Under the pieces are notes generated by a model. It was not told where the DNA came from, did not search any database, and saw nothing but the letters and a program-made list of their open reading frames with translations. The translations under genes and the position numbers were made by a program. A stretch of DNA of 5,086 nucleotides from an uncultured Alphaproteobacteria bacterium (GTDB lineage: Bacteria; Pseudomonadota; Alphaproteobacteria; Puniceispirillales; Puniceispirillaceae): positions 1 to 5,086 of the forward strand of contig CAJYBL010000121.1 of the NCBI GenBank assembly GCA_913064995.1, read 5' to 3'. Of this stretch, positions 1 through 5,086 are shown piece after piece (position 1 is the stretch's first letter; every line of letters starts with the position of its first letter).

Positions 1-695
1 CCACAAAGCTGGTGCCGGAACCCCTTTTGGTGCCACGTGATTTTTTCACCCATATTCCCGACTCGCATTTAACTTTGTCAGGCACAGCCCAAAAGGAATC
101 GTTCATCAAAATTGTGCTGCCGCTTATTTTGGCGAGCAATGATGAAATCAGCAAACGCCGCGAGGCGATTAAGCGCGGCTTTGAAAATGGCGATCGGGTG
201 ACCTTGGAAAAATGGGCAAAGCTTTATAAAATTGACGTGGCCGATCAGGATAACAAAGCCTTGATGACGCGATTGCTTGAGCGGGCTGATACAATTTCTG
301 TGGCATTGGCATTGGCGCAAGCGGCAGTTGAGTCAGGCTGGGGAACATCGCGATTTGCCATTCAGGGCAATGCGTTATTTGGCCAATGGGCATGGCGTGA
401 TCAAGCTGGCATCAGGCCGCTTGATGCCAGTAATGACCGCGCAGTTGTGCGCAGTTTTGGATCTTTGCTTGGTTCGGTTCGCGCCTATATGCATAATCTG
501 AACACACATTCTCATTATCAGAAATTTCGCAAGGCGCGTTCGGCATTGCGCAACCGCCCGAAAGCTGGCGAAGCCAAAATGCTGGTCAAATATCTCGATC
601 GCTATGCCGAAATTGGCCATGCTTATGTGAAAAAGCTGGAAGACTTGATCCGCAGCAATGATTTTGGCCGCTTTGCTCTGGCGTATCTAAGCTAG
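1..695 (+). CDS. Bax-like glucosaminidase (GH73-type) family protein, 5' end cut by window edge
   Basis: Probable peptidoglycan-type beta-N-acetylglucosaminidase of the E. coli Bax family. Numbered from the GTG at 12, an N-terminal helical part (residues 28-60, basic and hydrophobic) leads into the glucosaminidase domain. AQAAVESGWGTSRFA at 102-116 carries the expected catalytic glutamate, E107, followed by GNALFGQWAW (119-128) and the conserved tail VRSFGSLLGSVRAYMHNLN (146-164). The frame is open from base 3 (codons aca, aag, ctg before the GTG) and no ribosome site can be seen in the 11 bases upstream, so I treat the gene as starting outside the window; the missing part probably holds a signal peptide or membrane anchor (inference). 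It ends in TAG at 693-695, only 15 bases from the end of the convergent deacetylase gene. The family is clear from the motifs; the exact substrate is not shown, and many annotations name this domain 'mannosyl-glycoprotein endo-beta-N-acetylglucosaminidase', which should not be read as a substrate. Confidence 0.88.
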   Translation, partial: TKLVPEPLLVPRDFFTHIPDSHLTLSGTAQKESFIKIVLPLILASNDEISKRREAIKRGFENGDRVTLEKWAKLYKIDVADQDNKALMTRLLERADTISVALALAQAAVESGWGTSRFAIQGNALFGQWAWRDQAGIRPLDASNDRAVVRSFGSLLGSVRAYMHNLNTHSHYQKFRKARSALRNRPKAGEAKMLVKYLDRYAEIGHAYVKKLEDLIRSNDFGRFALAYLS

Positions 696-710
696 CATTT
701 ACCGCTGCCC

Positions 711-1757
711 TTATGGCACCAGAAATTGTTTGCCAAACCAGCGCCAGCGTCCATCCGGGCCGGGCATGGTGCAATTGACACGGGCACGACCCGCAGGCAA
801 GGGACCGGGAAACCGCACTTCGGCACGTGGCCCTAATCGGCTGATTTTTAACTGGTCATAGGTGTTGTTAAAACAACGTAATTGGCCATTTGTGGCAATT
901 TCTGGCGCCAGCGTAAACCCAAAATCAGGCGGGTTTTTCTCAATCACAACATCGGCAGGCAGAATCTGATTGACTTTAAGCGGCAGGCCGTCAATCGCCA
1001 ATGATAAACGATCCATCGCACCATAACGTTCATTCATGGCAAAACGTGGCAGTTCAAAATAACCATCATAGCCATGCGCAATACCCGAATTTTGACCAAA
1101 ACCGGCAATGAAACCAGCCGCTTTTACGCGCTCGATAACGGCCAGATTATATTCGCCATAAGGATAGGCAAACAGATTTGGACGAAGGCCAAGCTCGGTT
1201 AGAAACCGCTGGTTTGACTTTTGTAATTCGACGTCAACATCGGCAAGGCTGGATAAATGCATATGCGGATGACTGGCAGTCTGGCTGCCAATGCCAACCC
1301 CATCAGCCTGTAATTGCCGAAGCTGATCCCAGCTCATATAGCCGCGATTCTTGCGATCAATCGGATCGGTGGCAACAAAAACGGTAAAGGGAAATCCTTT
1401 TGCCTTTAGCCGTGGCCATGCTTCGGTGAAAACCGATAGATAGGCATCATCAATGGTAATTGCGACTGTGCGGTCGGGAAGCGGCATGTCATTTTGTAAA
1501 TGATCGACAATCTTTGCCAAAGGCCAGACCGAATAATTGCCATTTGATAGTTTTTCGAGATGCGCATCAAATTGATCAAGGCGGATATTCGTGCTCGGAA
1601 GCCGATCTTCGCCAAACCGGTGATACATCAAAATTACTGCATGATCGGCGGCAAAGGCCGATCCCGGAAACGACAATACCAGAACCAACATTGTTACAAA
1701 ACTGCTGCCAAGATAGGCAAGCCAATGACAAGCATTTTGATAACTTTTTATGTCCAC
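711..1757 (-). CDS. exported polysaccharide deacetylase-fold (NodB domain) protein
   Basis: Carbohydrate esterase family 4-like protein, 348 residues from a GTG at 1757. AGGTGG lies at 1768-1773, 10 bases upstream of that GTG. This start gives a 36-residue signal peptide ending SAFA before ADHAVILMYH; the first in-frame ATG (1691) would leave only 14 hydrophobic residues and no charged n-region. The frame stays open to 1955 inside tsaB, but that extension looks non-coding. NodB motifs in order: LMYHRF (about 43-48), TIDDAY (101-106) with the Asp pair D103/D104, SQTASHPHMH (158-167), and RPNLFAYPYGE (192-202); LPRF lies near 236. The first metal-ligand His of motif 2 is Gln (Q159), and I see no clear motif 5 catalytic His. 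About 90 further residues hold Cys295 and Cys329 and a GRWRWFG motif. Family knowledge suggests N- or O-deacetylation of an envelope or exported sugar; whether this member is active is open. It stands alone, divergent from tsaB. Confidence 0.88.
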   Translation of the reverse strand: MDIKSYQNACHWLAYLGSSFVTMLVLVLSFPGSAFAADHAVILMYHRFGEDRLPSTNIRLDQFDAHLEKLSNGNYSVWPLAKIVDHLQNDMPLPDRTVAITIDDAYLSVFTEAWPRLKAKGFPFTVFVATDPIDRKNRGYMSWDQLRQLQADGVGIGSQTASHPHMHLSSLADVDVELQKSNQRFLTELGLRPNLFAYPYGEYNLAVIERVKAAGFIAGFGQNSGIAHGYDGYFELPRFAMNERYGAMDRLSLAIDGLPLKVNQILPADVVIEKNPPDFGFTLAPEIATNGQLRCFNNTYDQLKISRLGPRAEVRFPGPLPAGRARVNCTMPGPDGRWRWFGKQFLVP

Positions 1758-1767
1758 AGCAGATTTT

Positions 1768-1773
1768 CCACCT
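1768..1773 (-). promoter_or_regulatory. ribosome binding site deciding the GTG start of the deacetylase gene
   Basis: Read on the minus strand, AGGTGG stands 10 bases before GTG at 1757. No ATG is available in a sensible place, so this site together with the signal peptide decides the start. Confidence 0.55.
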
Positions 1774-1807
1774 AAAAAATGATACAACCCTAGTCTTACT
1801 GGCGGCG

Positions 1808-1836
1808 TTGCCAATGTTAGAGCGATCTCATTTAAC
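1808..1836 (+). promoter_or_regulatory. putative sigma70-type promoter for the tsaB cluster
   Basis: TTGCCA (1808-1813) matches five of six consensus -35 bases. A 17-base spacer leads to TTTAAC (1831-1836), which matches four of six -10 bases. A start of transcription near 1843 would give a leader of about 50 bases before tsaB. This is the best pair I found in the divergent region. On the opposite strand TTGGCA (1814-1809) is also a good -35 facing the deacetylase gene, but its possible -10 (TAGGGT, 1792-1787, 16-base spacer) is poor. The call is by consensus matching only. Confidence 0.4.
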
Positions 1837-1837
1837 G

Positions 1838-1852
1838 CATCTTGGTAAGATG
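1838..1852. repeat. perfect 6-bp inverted repeat at the expected tsaB transcription start
   Basis: CATCTT and AAGATG flank a GGT centre. The arms also sit between GCATC (1837-1841) and GATGC (1852-1856), and within a wider GTTGC/GCAAC pair (1807-1811 and 1855-1859). The position overlapping the predicted start of transcription would suit an operator or a 5' leader hairpin. No run of T follows, so it is not a standard terminator. Confidence 0.35.
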
Positions 1853-1880
1853 ATGCAACCTGATAAGCCAAATTGAATAA

Positions 1881-1885
1881 AAGGA
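1881..1885 (+). promoter_or_regulatory. ribosome binding site deciding the TTG start of tsaB
   Basis: AAGGA lies 8 bases before TTG at 1894. It favours this codon over the upstream in-frame TTG at 1873, which has no comparable site. The first in-frame ATG comes after the conserved ILAFEAST strand and cannot be the start. Confidence 0.6.
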
Positions 1886-1893
1886 TAAGTCGA

Positions 1894-2649
1894 TTGAAAA
1901 CGTCCAAACGTGACGATACCTTGCCGGTGATATTAGCCTTTGAAGCCAGCACCAATCTACTTTCAGTTGCCGTCTATGCTGATGGGATGATTCGCGCCAT
2001 GAAAATGGCTGAGGCCACCTTTGGGCAGGCCGCATCATTGGTGCCATTGGCGGTTTCGACTTTGGCCGAGGCAGATATTGATTTTGCCATGGTTAGCCAT
2101 GTTGCTGCCGGGCGTGGCCCTGGATCATTTACCGGCCTTCGTGTTTCACTGGCCGCGGCCAAAGGTGTTTGTCTGGCGCATGATTTGCCTGGGCTTGGCA
2201 TTTCTGGCCTTGAGGCGCTTGCCTATTCTTGTGGTGATGAAGATGGTGATTTGCCAATCTTATGTCTTGCCGATACGCGGCGCGGCAATGTTTATGCGCA
2301 GTTTTTTGCCGCCGATATGACACCGCAAGGTGATATTTTTGAAGCGCACATCGAACAACTGCCATTGCTTGTGCCTTCGGCGCTTGGCCAAGAAGCGATT
2401 TTGCTTGCAGGTAATGGCGGACAAGCTGCTGCCGCTGCTTTTATTGGCGCTGGCAGTCAGGCTCGTTTGGCGAGCGGCAGAATGATATCAGCTGATGCGG
2501 CTGATCAAGGGGTTGATGAGATATTGGTCAATGCTGGTATGATTGCTAGGCTTGCCGCGCATCACCTTGCACGCGGCAAGATTTCGCCGTTGACGCCGCT
2601 TTATCTTACCGATCCGCGCCTTGGACCGAAAAAGAAAGCATCGGTTTGA
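1894..2649 (+). CDS. tsaB: tRNA t6A37 biosynthesis protein TsaB
   Basis: Non-catalytic partner of TsaD in the cytoplasmic complex (with TsaE) that transfers threonylcarbamoyl from threonylcarbamoyl-AMP to A37 of tRNAs reading ANN codons. The product is 251 residues, a usual length for TsaB. It has the ASKHA-type fold: first strand VILAFEASTNLLSVAVY (12-28), then GQAASLVP (44-51), the hallmark GRGPGSFTGLRV (73-84) with AAAKGVCLA following, ADTRRGNVYAQFF (126-138), and the C-terminal PLYLTDP (235-241). The first strand carries Glu17 where many members have Asp (LDTS), a mild change in a site that TsaB does not use for catalysis. The start is TTG with AAGGA 8 bases upstream; a TTG at 1873 would add seven residues. 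Its stop overlaps the rimI ATG by one base, so the two are probably translationally coupled. A putative promoter lies at 1808-1836, making it the likely first gene of the operon. Confidence 0.93.
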   Translation: MKTSKRDDTLPVILAFEASTNLLSVAVYADGMIRAMKMAEATFGQAASLVPLAVSTLAEADIDFAMVSHVAAGRGPGSFTGLRVSLAAAKGVCLAHDLPGLGISGLEALAYSCGDEDGDLPILCLADTRRGNVYAQFFAADMTPQGDIFEAHIEQLPLLVPSALGQEAILLAGNGGQAAAAAFIGAGSQARLASGRMISADAADQGVDEILVNAGMIARLAAHHLARGKISPLTPLYLTDPRLGPKKKASV

Positions 2650-3143
2650 TGATCCGGCGCATCACTCCGGCTGATTGTGATGCAATTGCTGCGCTTGAGG
2701 CCAGATTATTTGCAACGGCGTTTGATCAGCCGCGTCTAATGGCATTGCAAACCAAACCTTTTTTTTGTGGTTTTGTTGATCTAGTGCCCAATCAAGATCA
2801 GCCACAATCCACATTAGCCGATGATTTAAATTCATATCTTGGCGGTTATCTTCTTGCCACGATTATTGATGATGAAGCTGAAATCCTGTCAATTGGCGTT
2901 ACACCTGACTGGCAAAGGCAGGGTGTTGGCAAAAGGCTTTTGCAGCGTTTTTTCGATTATGGCGCCAGCCGGAATATGGCTAAGGCCGTGCTTGAAGTCG
3001 CCGAGGATAATGTGCCAGCACTTGGGCTTTATCGTGATTTTGGTTTTGCCGAATTTGGCCGCCGCAAAGACTATTACAAACAAGGTAATCAGAAAATCGA
3101 CGCAATCATGATGAAGTGGTGCCGTGCCGAGGCTTTTCCTTGA
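2649..3143 (+). CDS. rimI: protein N-terminal alanine acetyltransferase RimI (GNAT family)
   Basis: GNAT enzyme that uses acetyl-CoA to acetylate protein N-termini, classically Ala1 of ribosomal protein S18. The product is 164 residues, slightly longer than E. coli RimI (148). Core strand AEILSIGVTPDWQ (77-89) runs into the acetyl-CoA loop QRQGVGKRLL (89-98). KAVLEVAEDNVPALGLYRDFGF (112-133, with small gaps in emphasis on E116 and Y128) aligns with the catalytic Glu103 and Tyr115 of the E. coli enzyme at the same 12-residue spacing. RRKDYY (138-143) and a C-terminal strand IDAIMMKW (150-157) complete the fold. Residues about 44-62 form an extra polar loop before the GGYLLA strand. The ATG shares its A with the tsaB TGA, and no strong ribosome site precedes it, so coupling to tsaB is likely. 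A TTG three bases earlier is possible but less likely. Pairing of rimI with tsaB is common in bacteria and supports the name. Confidence 0.9.
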   Translation: MIRRITPADCDAIAALEARLFATAFDQPRLMALQTKPFFCGFVDLVPNQDQPQSTLADDLNSYLGGYLLATIIDDEAEILSIGVTPDWQRQGVGKRLLQRFFDYGASRNMAKAVLEVAEDNVPALGLYRDFGFAEFGRRKDYYKQGNQKIDAIMMKWCRAEAFP

Positions 3144-3158
3144 CCATCTTTACTTCTA

Positions 3159-3190
3159 GGCGGTACAAGGGGACTTGGATTTGCACTGCC
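3159..3190 (+). promoter_or_regulatory. possible hairpin in the leader of miaB
   Basis: GGCGGT (3159-3164) can pair with ACTGCC (3185-3190) with one G-U pair. Inside it CAAG (3166-3169) pairs with CTTG (3174-3177) around a GGGA loop; one base is unpaired on the left side and seven on the right. No T tract follows, so a terminator is unlikely. The only purine-rich ribosome-site-like run of the gap, AAGGGGA (3167-3173), sits in the inner stem and loop. Found by eye, without an energy calculation. Confidence 0.3.
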
Positions 3191-3204
3191 GAAATGTGAC
3201 ATAG
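3181..3204 (+). other. possible 7-codon micro-ORF upstream of miaB
   Basis: TTG at 3181 is 7 bases after AAGGGGA (3167-3173) and opens a frame encoding MHCRNVT, ending in TAG at 3202-3204. The stop lies 5 bases before the TTG start of miaB, which has no ribosome site of its own. Termination here could feed reinitiation at miaB. Such short frames arise readily by chance; only the spacing supports it. Confidence 0.2.
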
Positions 3205-3209
3205 CGCTC

Positions 3210-4574
3210 TTGACCAAAAAACTTTTTATCAAAACCTACGGCTGTCAGATGAATGTTTATGACTCTGACCGTATGACCGATGTTCTAGCACCGCTTGGTT
3301 ATGCGCCAACTGATATGGCTGATGGTGCTGATATGGTAATTTTGAACACGTGTCATATTCGTGAAAAAGCGGCGGAAAAGGTCTTTTCTGATTTAGGGCG
3401 TTTGCGGGTGTTAAAACAACGCGCCCAAGACCAGCAAAATCGCCAGATGCTGATCGCAGTAGCCGGGTGCGTGGCGCAAGCTGAAGGGGAGGAGATCACC
3501 CGCCGTGCCCCTTATGTAGATATGGTGGTGGGCCCACAAACCTATCACCGTCTGCCGGAGCTGGTTGCCAAAGCAGACCCAGCGGCGCGTAAATCTGTGG
3601 TGGATACCGAATTTCCAGAAGAAGTGAAATTTGATTTCCTGCCTGAAGAGGCTTCGCCCAGAGGGCCAGCAGCGTTTCTGTCAGTGCAGGAAGGATGCGA
3701 TAAATTTTGCAGCTTTTGTGTTGTCCCTTACACCAGAGGCGCAGAATTTTCTCGCCCTGCCGCTCAAATCTTGGATGAAGCCCGCCGACTGGTCGCTGGC
3801 GGCACGAAAGAGATTACCCTTCTTGGCCAAAATGTAAATGCATGGCATGGCACGCCTGCGGATAATCGCGGTGAATGGGGGTTGGGGCGCTTGCTGCGTG
3901 AACTAGCTGAAATTGATGGGCTGGAGCGTTTGCGCTATACCACCTCACATCCGCTGGATATGGATGAGGCGTTGATGACTGCGCATCGTGATATTCCGGC
4001 GCTAATGCCGTATTTACATCTGCCTGTTCAGTCTGGCTCGGACTCCATTTTATCGGCAATGAACCGGCGTCACACGGCCGATGATTATCGCCGCATTATT
4101 GACCGCTTGCGGACGCTGCGGCCGGACATTGCCTTGTCAGGGGATTTTATTGTTGGCTTTCCGGGCGAAAGTGACAAAGATTTTGCCGATACCATTAAGC
4201 TGGTCTCTGATGTTGGTTATGCTTCTGCTTATTCCTTTAAATATAGTGCGCGGCCTGGCACCCCTGCTAGCGGGGTAGATGGCCAAATTGATGAACAGGT
4301 AAAATCAGATAGGCTCGCTGCCTTGCAACAGCTTCTAAATGCCCAGCAATTAGCCTTTAACAAAAAATGTGAAGGCATGCGCTTGCCAGTTCTGATTGAA
4401 AAGCAAGGAAGCAGAGATGGGCAGATGTCCGGACGTAGCCCATTTATGCAATCGGTCTATTTATCAGGAGAGGCAAGCTGGATTGGCCGCATTATGGATT
4501 TGGATATTACCGAGGCGCGGCAGAACTCCCTTCTTTGCACCCCCGCAGCCGCTAGTACAAAAGGAGCAGCATAA
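3210..4574 (+). CDS. miaB: tRNA-2-methylthio-N6-dimethylallyladenosine synthase MiaB
   Basis: Radical SAM methylthiotransferase that converts i6A37 to ms2i6A37 in tRNAs reading UNN codons, in the cytoplasm. The product is 454 residues, typical for the family. The N-terminal UPF0004 domain holds the auxiliary cluster cysteines C12 (KTYGCQMN), C48 (LNTCHIRE) and C87 (VAGCVAQ). The radical SAM domain carries C163, C167 and C170 in EGCDKFCSFCVVPYTRG, followed by LLGQNVNAW (204-212), HLPVQSGSD (270-278) and GDFIVGFPGE (311-320). A TRAM-like RNA-binding domain covers about 387-445. The cysteine spacing with CHIREKA and PYTRG indicates MiaB rather than RimO or MtaB. The TTG at 3210 is the only ATG, GTG or TTG codon in frame between the rimI stop and C12, although no Shine-Dalgarno sequence precedes it closely. 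It is preceded by a 66-base gap and followed by phoH after 2 bases. All six cluster cysteines are present, so it should be functional. Confidence 0.96.
   Translation: MTKKLFIKTYGCQMNVYDSDRMTDVLAPLGYAPTDMADGADMVILNTCHIREKAAEKVFSDLGRLRVLKQRAQDQQNRQMLIAVAGCVAQAEGEEITRRAPYVDMVVGPQTYHRLPELVAKADPAARKSVVDTEFPEEVKFDFLPEEASPRGPAAFLSVQEGCDKFCSFCVVPYTRGAEFSRPAAQILDEARRLVAGGTKEITLLGQNVNAWHGTPADNRGEWGLGRLLRELAEIDGLERLRYTTSHPLDMDEALMTAHRDIPALMPYLHLPVQSGSDSILSAMNRRHTADDYRRIIDRLRTLRPDIALSGDFIVGFPGESDKDFADTIKLVSDVGYASAYSFKYSARPGTPASGVDGQIDEQVKSDRLAALQQLLNAQQLAFNKKCEGMRLPVLIEKQGSRDGQMSGRSPFMQSVYLSGEASWIGRIMDLDITEARQNSLLCTPAAASTKGAA
4561..4566 (+). promoter_or_regulatory. ribosome binding site deciding the GTG start of phoH
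   Basis: AAGGAG lies within the last codons of miaB, 10 bases before GTG at 4577. No ATG or TTG exists in frame between the upstream TAG at 4553 and this GTG, so it fixes the phoH start and suggests coupling to miaB. Confidence 0.65.
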
Positions 4575-4576
4575 GC

Positions 4577-5086
4577 GTGTCAGAGGCACAGAAAACCGTT
4601 CGTCTAGAATTTGAAGATAACACGCTCTTGACCCTTATTTGTGGTCAGCATAATCAACATCTGGCGCGAATAGAACAAGCCTTGAATGTCAGTATGGACA
4701 GTTTTGGTAACCAGATAAAAATCACTGGTCTTTCAGATAAGGTGGAGCTAGCCAGCAAAACCTTCACCAGCTTGTATAAACAGCTTAGCGCCCAAGATAA
4801 TAAGGACGCGTTAAGCGCAACCTTGGTTGATGACATCTTGCGGCAGACTGAAAACGGGGTAAATCCTGCTACCACCCCTATCGATAAAAGCCTGTTTGCG
4901 ACCACTTGGAAGAAAAAGATATTCCCGCGTACAGCCGGACAGGCAGGGTATTTCAAATTATTGCATAATAACGAGGTAGTGTTTGGGCTTGGTCCTGCGG
5001 GCACAGGTAAAACCTATATGGCTGTAGCATGGGCGGTAGATTTTCTGAAACGCCGTCAAGTAGAGCGGATTATATTATCGCGCCCA
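4577..5086 (+). CDS. phoH: PhoH family ATPase, 3' end cut by window edge
   Basis: First 170 codons of a PhoH-like protein (usually about 320-350 residues), a P-loop NTPase linked to RNA metabolism. Residues 7-70 form the small N-terminal domain (KTVRLEFEDN, then a KH-like region with NVSMDSFGNQIKITG at 37-51). A variable acidic and polar linker spans about 71-110. The PhoH domain begins at IFPRTAGQAGYFKLL (115-129), with FGLGPAGTGKTYMA (136-149) containing the Walker A motif GPAGTGKT at 139-146. It is cut just after RIILSRP (164-170), so Walker B lies beyond the window. The GTG start has AAGGAG 10 bases upstream and sits 2 bases after the miaB stop, so it is probably cotranscribed and coupled. 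In related genomes ybeY, an rRNA-maturation endonuclease, usually follows, which supports a role in ribosome or RNA upkeep (inference). The name PhoH recalls the phosphate regulon in E. coli; nothing here shows phosphate control. Confidence 0.93.
   Translation, partial: MSEAQKTVRLEFEDNTLLTLICGQHNQHLARIEQALNVSMDSFGNQIKITGLSDKVELASKTFTSLYKQLSAQDNKDALSATLVDDILRQTENGVNPATTPIDKSLFATTWKKKIFPRTAGQAGYFKLLHNNEVVFGLGPAGTGKTYMAVAWAVDFLKRRQVERIILSRP

Noticed and set aside
706..718. TGCC-CTTAT-GGCA hairpin as a terminator for the convergent pair
   Set aside because: Only four base pairs, no T tract on either side, and it lies partly in the deacetylase coding end.
1460..1876. 138-codon open frame on the plus strand
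   Set aside because: It lies antisense to the deacetylase gene, has no recognisable domain, and its translation looks like the shadow of a real gene.
1873..1893. Earlier TTG start for tsaB at 1873
   Set aside because: No ribosome site precedes it, whereas AAGGA is well spaced from the TTG at 1894; the added seven residues carry no conserved feature.
1758..1955. Upstream continuation of the deacetylase frame (66 codons) reaching a TTG inside tsaB
   Set aside because: It would overlap the TsaB coding start and place the signal peptide far inside the protein. GTG at 1757 has a ribosome site and gives a normal signal peptide.
4654..5004. 116-codon open frame on the minus strand
   Set aside because: It is antisense to phoH, whose Walker A motif and ribosome site are clear; no family features in the minus-strand translation.
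1..5086. A novel multi-gene system, mobile element, CRISPR array or tRNA
   Set aside because: All coding space is explained by known families in a conserved order; no direct-repeat arrays, transposase motifs, attachment-like repeats or cloverleaf sequences were seen by eye.

Overview
The window looks like a conserved housekeeping stretch from an alphaproteobacterium of moderate GC content (about half G+C by eye). The order tsaB, rimI, miaB, phoH, all on the plus strand, is the familiar alphaproteobacterial arrangement, which normally continues into ybeY. The protein sequences fit this: MiaB opens with KTYGCQMN, TsaB carries GRGPGSFTGLRV, and the deacetylase ends in a WRWFG motif. A marine SAR116-like or other Rhodospirillales-like source is a guess that the sequence alone cannot settle.

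Layout. Bases 1-695 hold the 3' part of a plus-strand Bax-like glucosaminidase gene, cut by the left edge. It converges, across 15 bases, on a minus-strand gene for an exported polysaccharide-deacetylase-fold (NodB) protein at 711-1757. A 136-base divergent region (1758-1893) separates that gene from the plus-strand tsaB cluster and carries a plausible promoter and a perfect short inverted repeat. tsaB (1894-2649) overlaps rimI (2649-3143) by one base. A 66-base gap with a possible hairpin and micro-ORF precedes miaB (3210-4574). phoH starts 2 bases after miaB and runs off the right edge.

Function. TsaB (t6A on tRNAs reading ANN codons) and MiaB (ms2i6A on tRNAs reading UNN codons) both serve modification of adenosine 37 next to the anticodon. 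RimI acetylates protein N-termini, classically ribosomal protein S18, and PhoH is an RNA-associated ATPase. The plus-strand cluster is therefore a translation and RNA-maintenance operon. The two genes to its left concern the cell envelope: a peptidoglycan-type glycosidase and an exported sugar-deacetylase-fold protein.

I see no mobile element, CRISPR array, tRNA, rRNA or defence system, and no strong case for a new multi-gene system. The points most worth a second look are the His-to-Gln change in the metal site of the deacetylase, the leader in front of an SD-less TTG start of miaB, the compact divergent promoter region, and the use of non-ATG starts by four of the five genes whose starts are visible.
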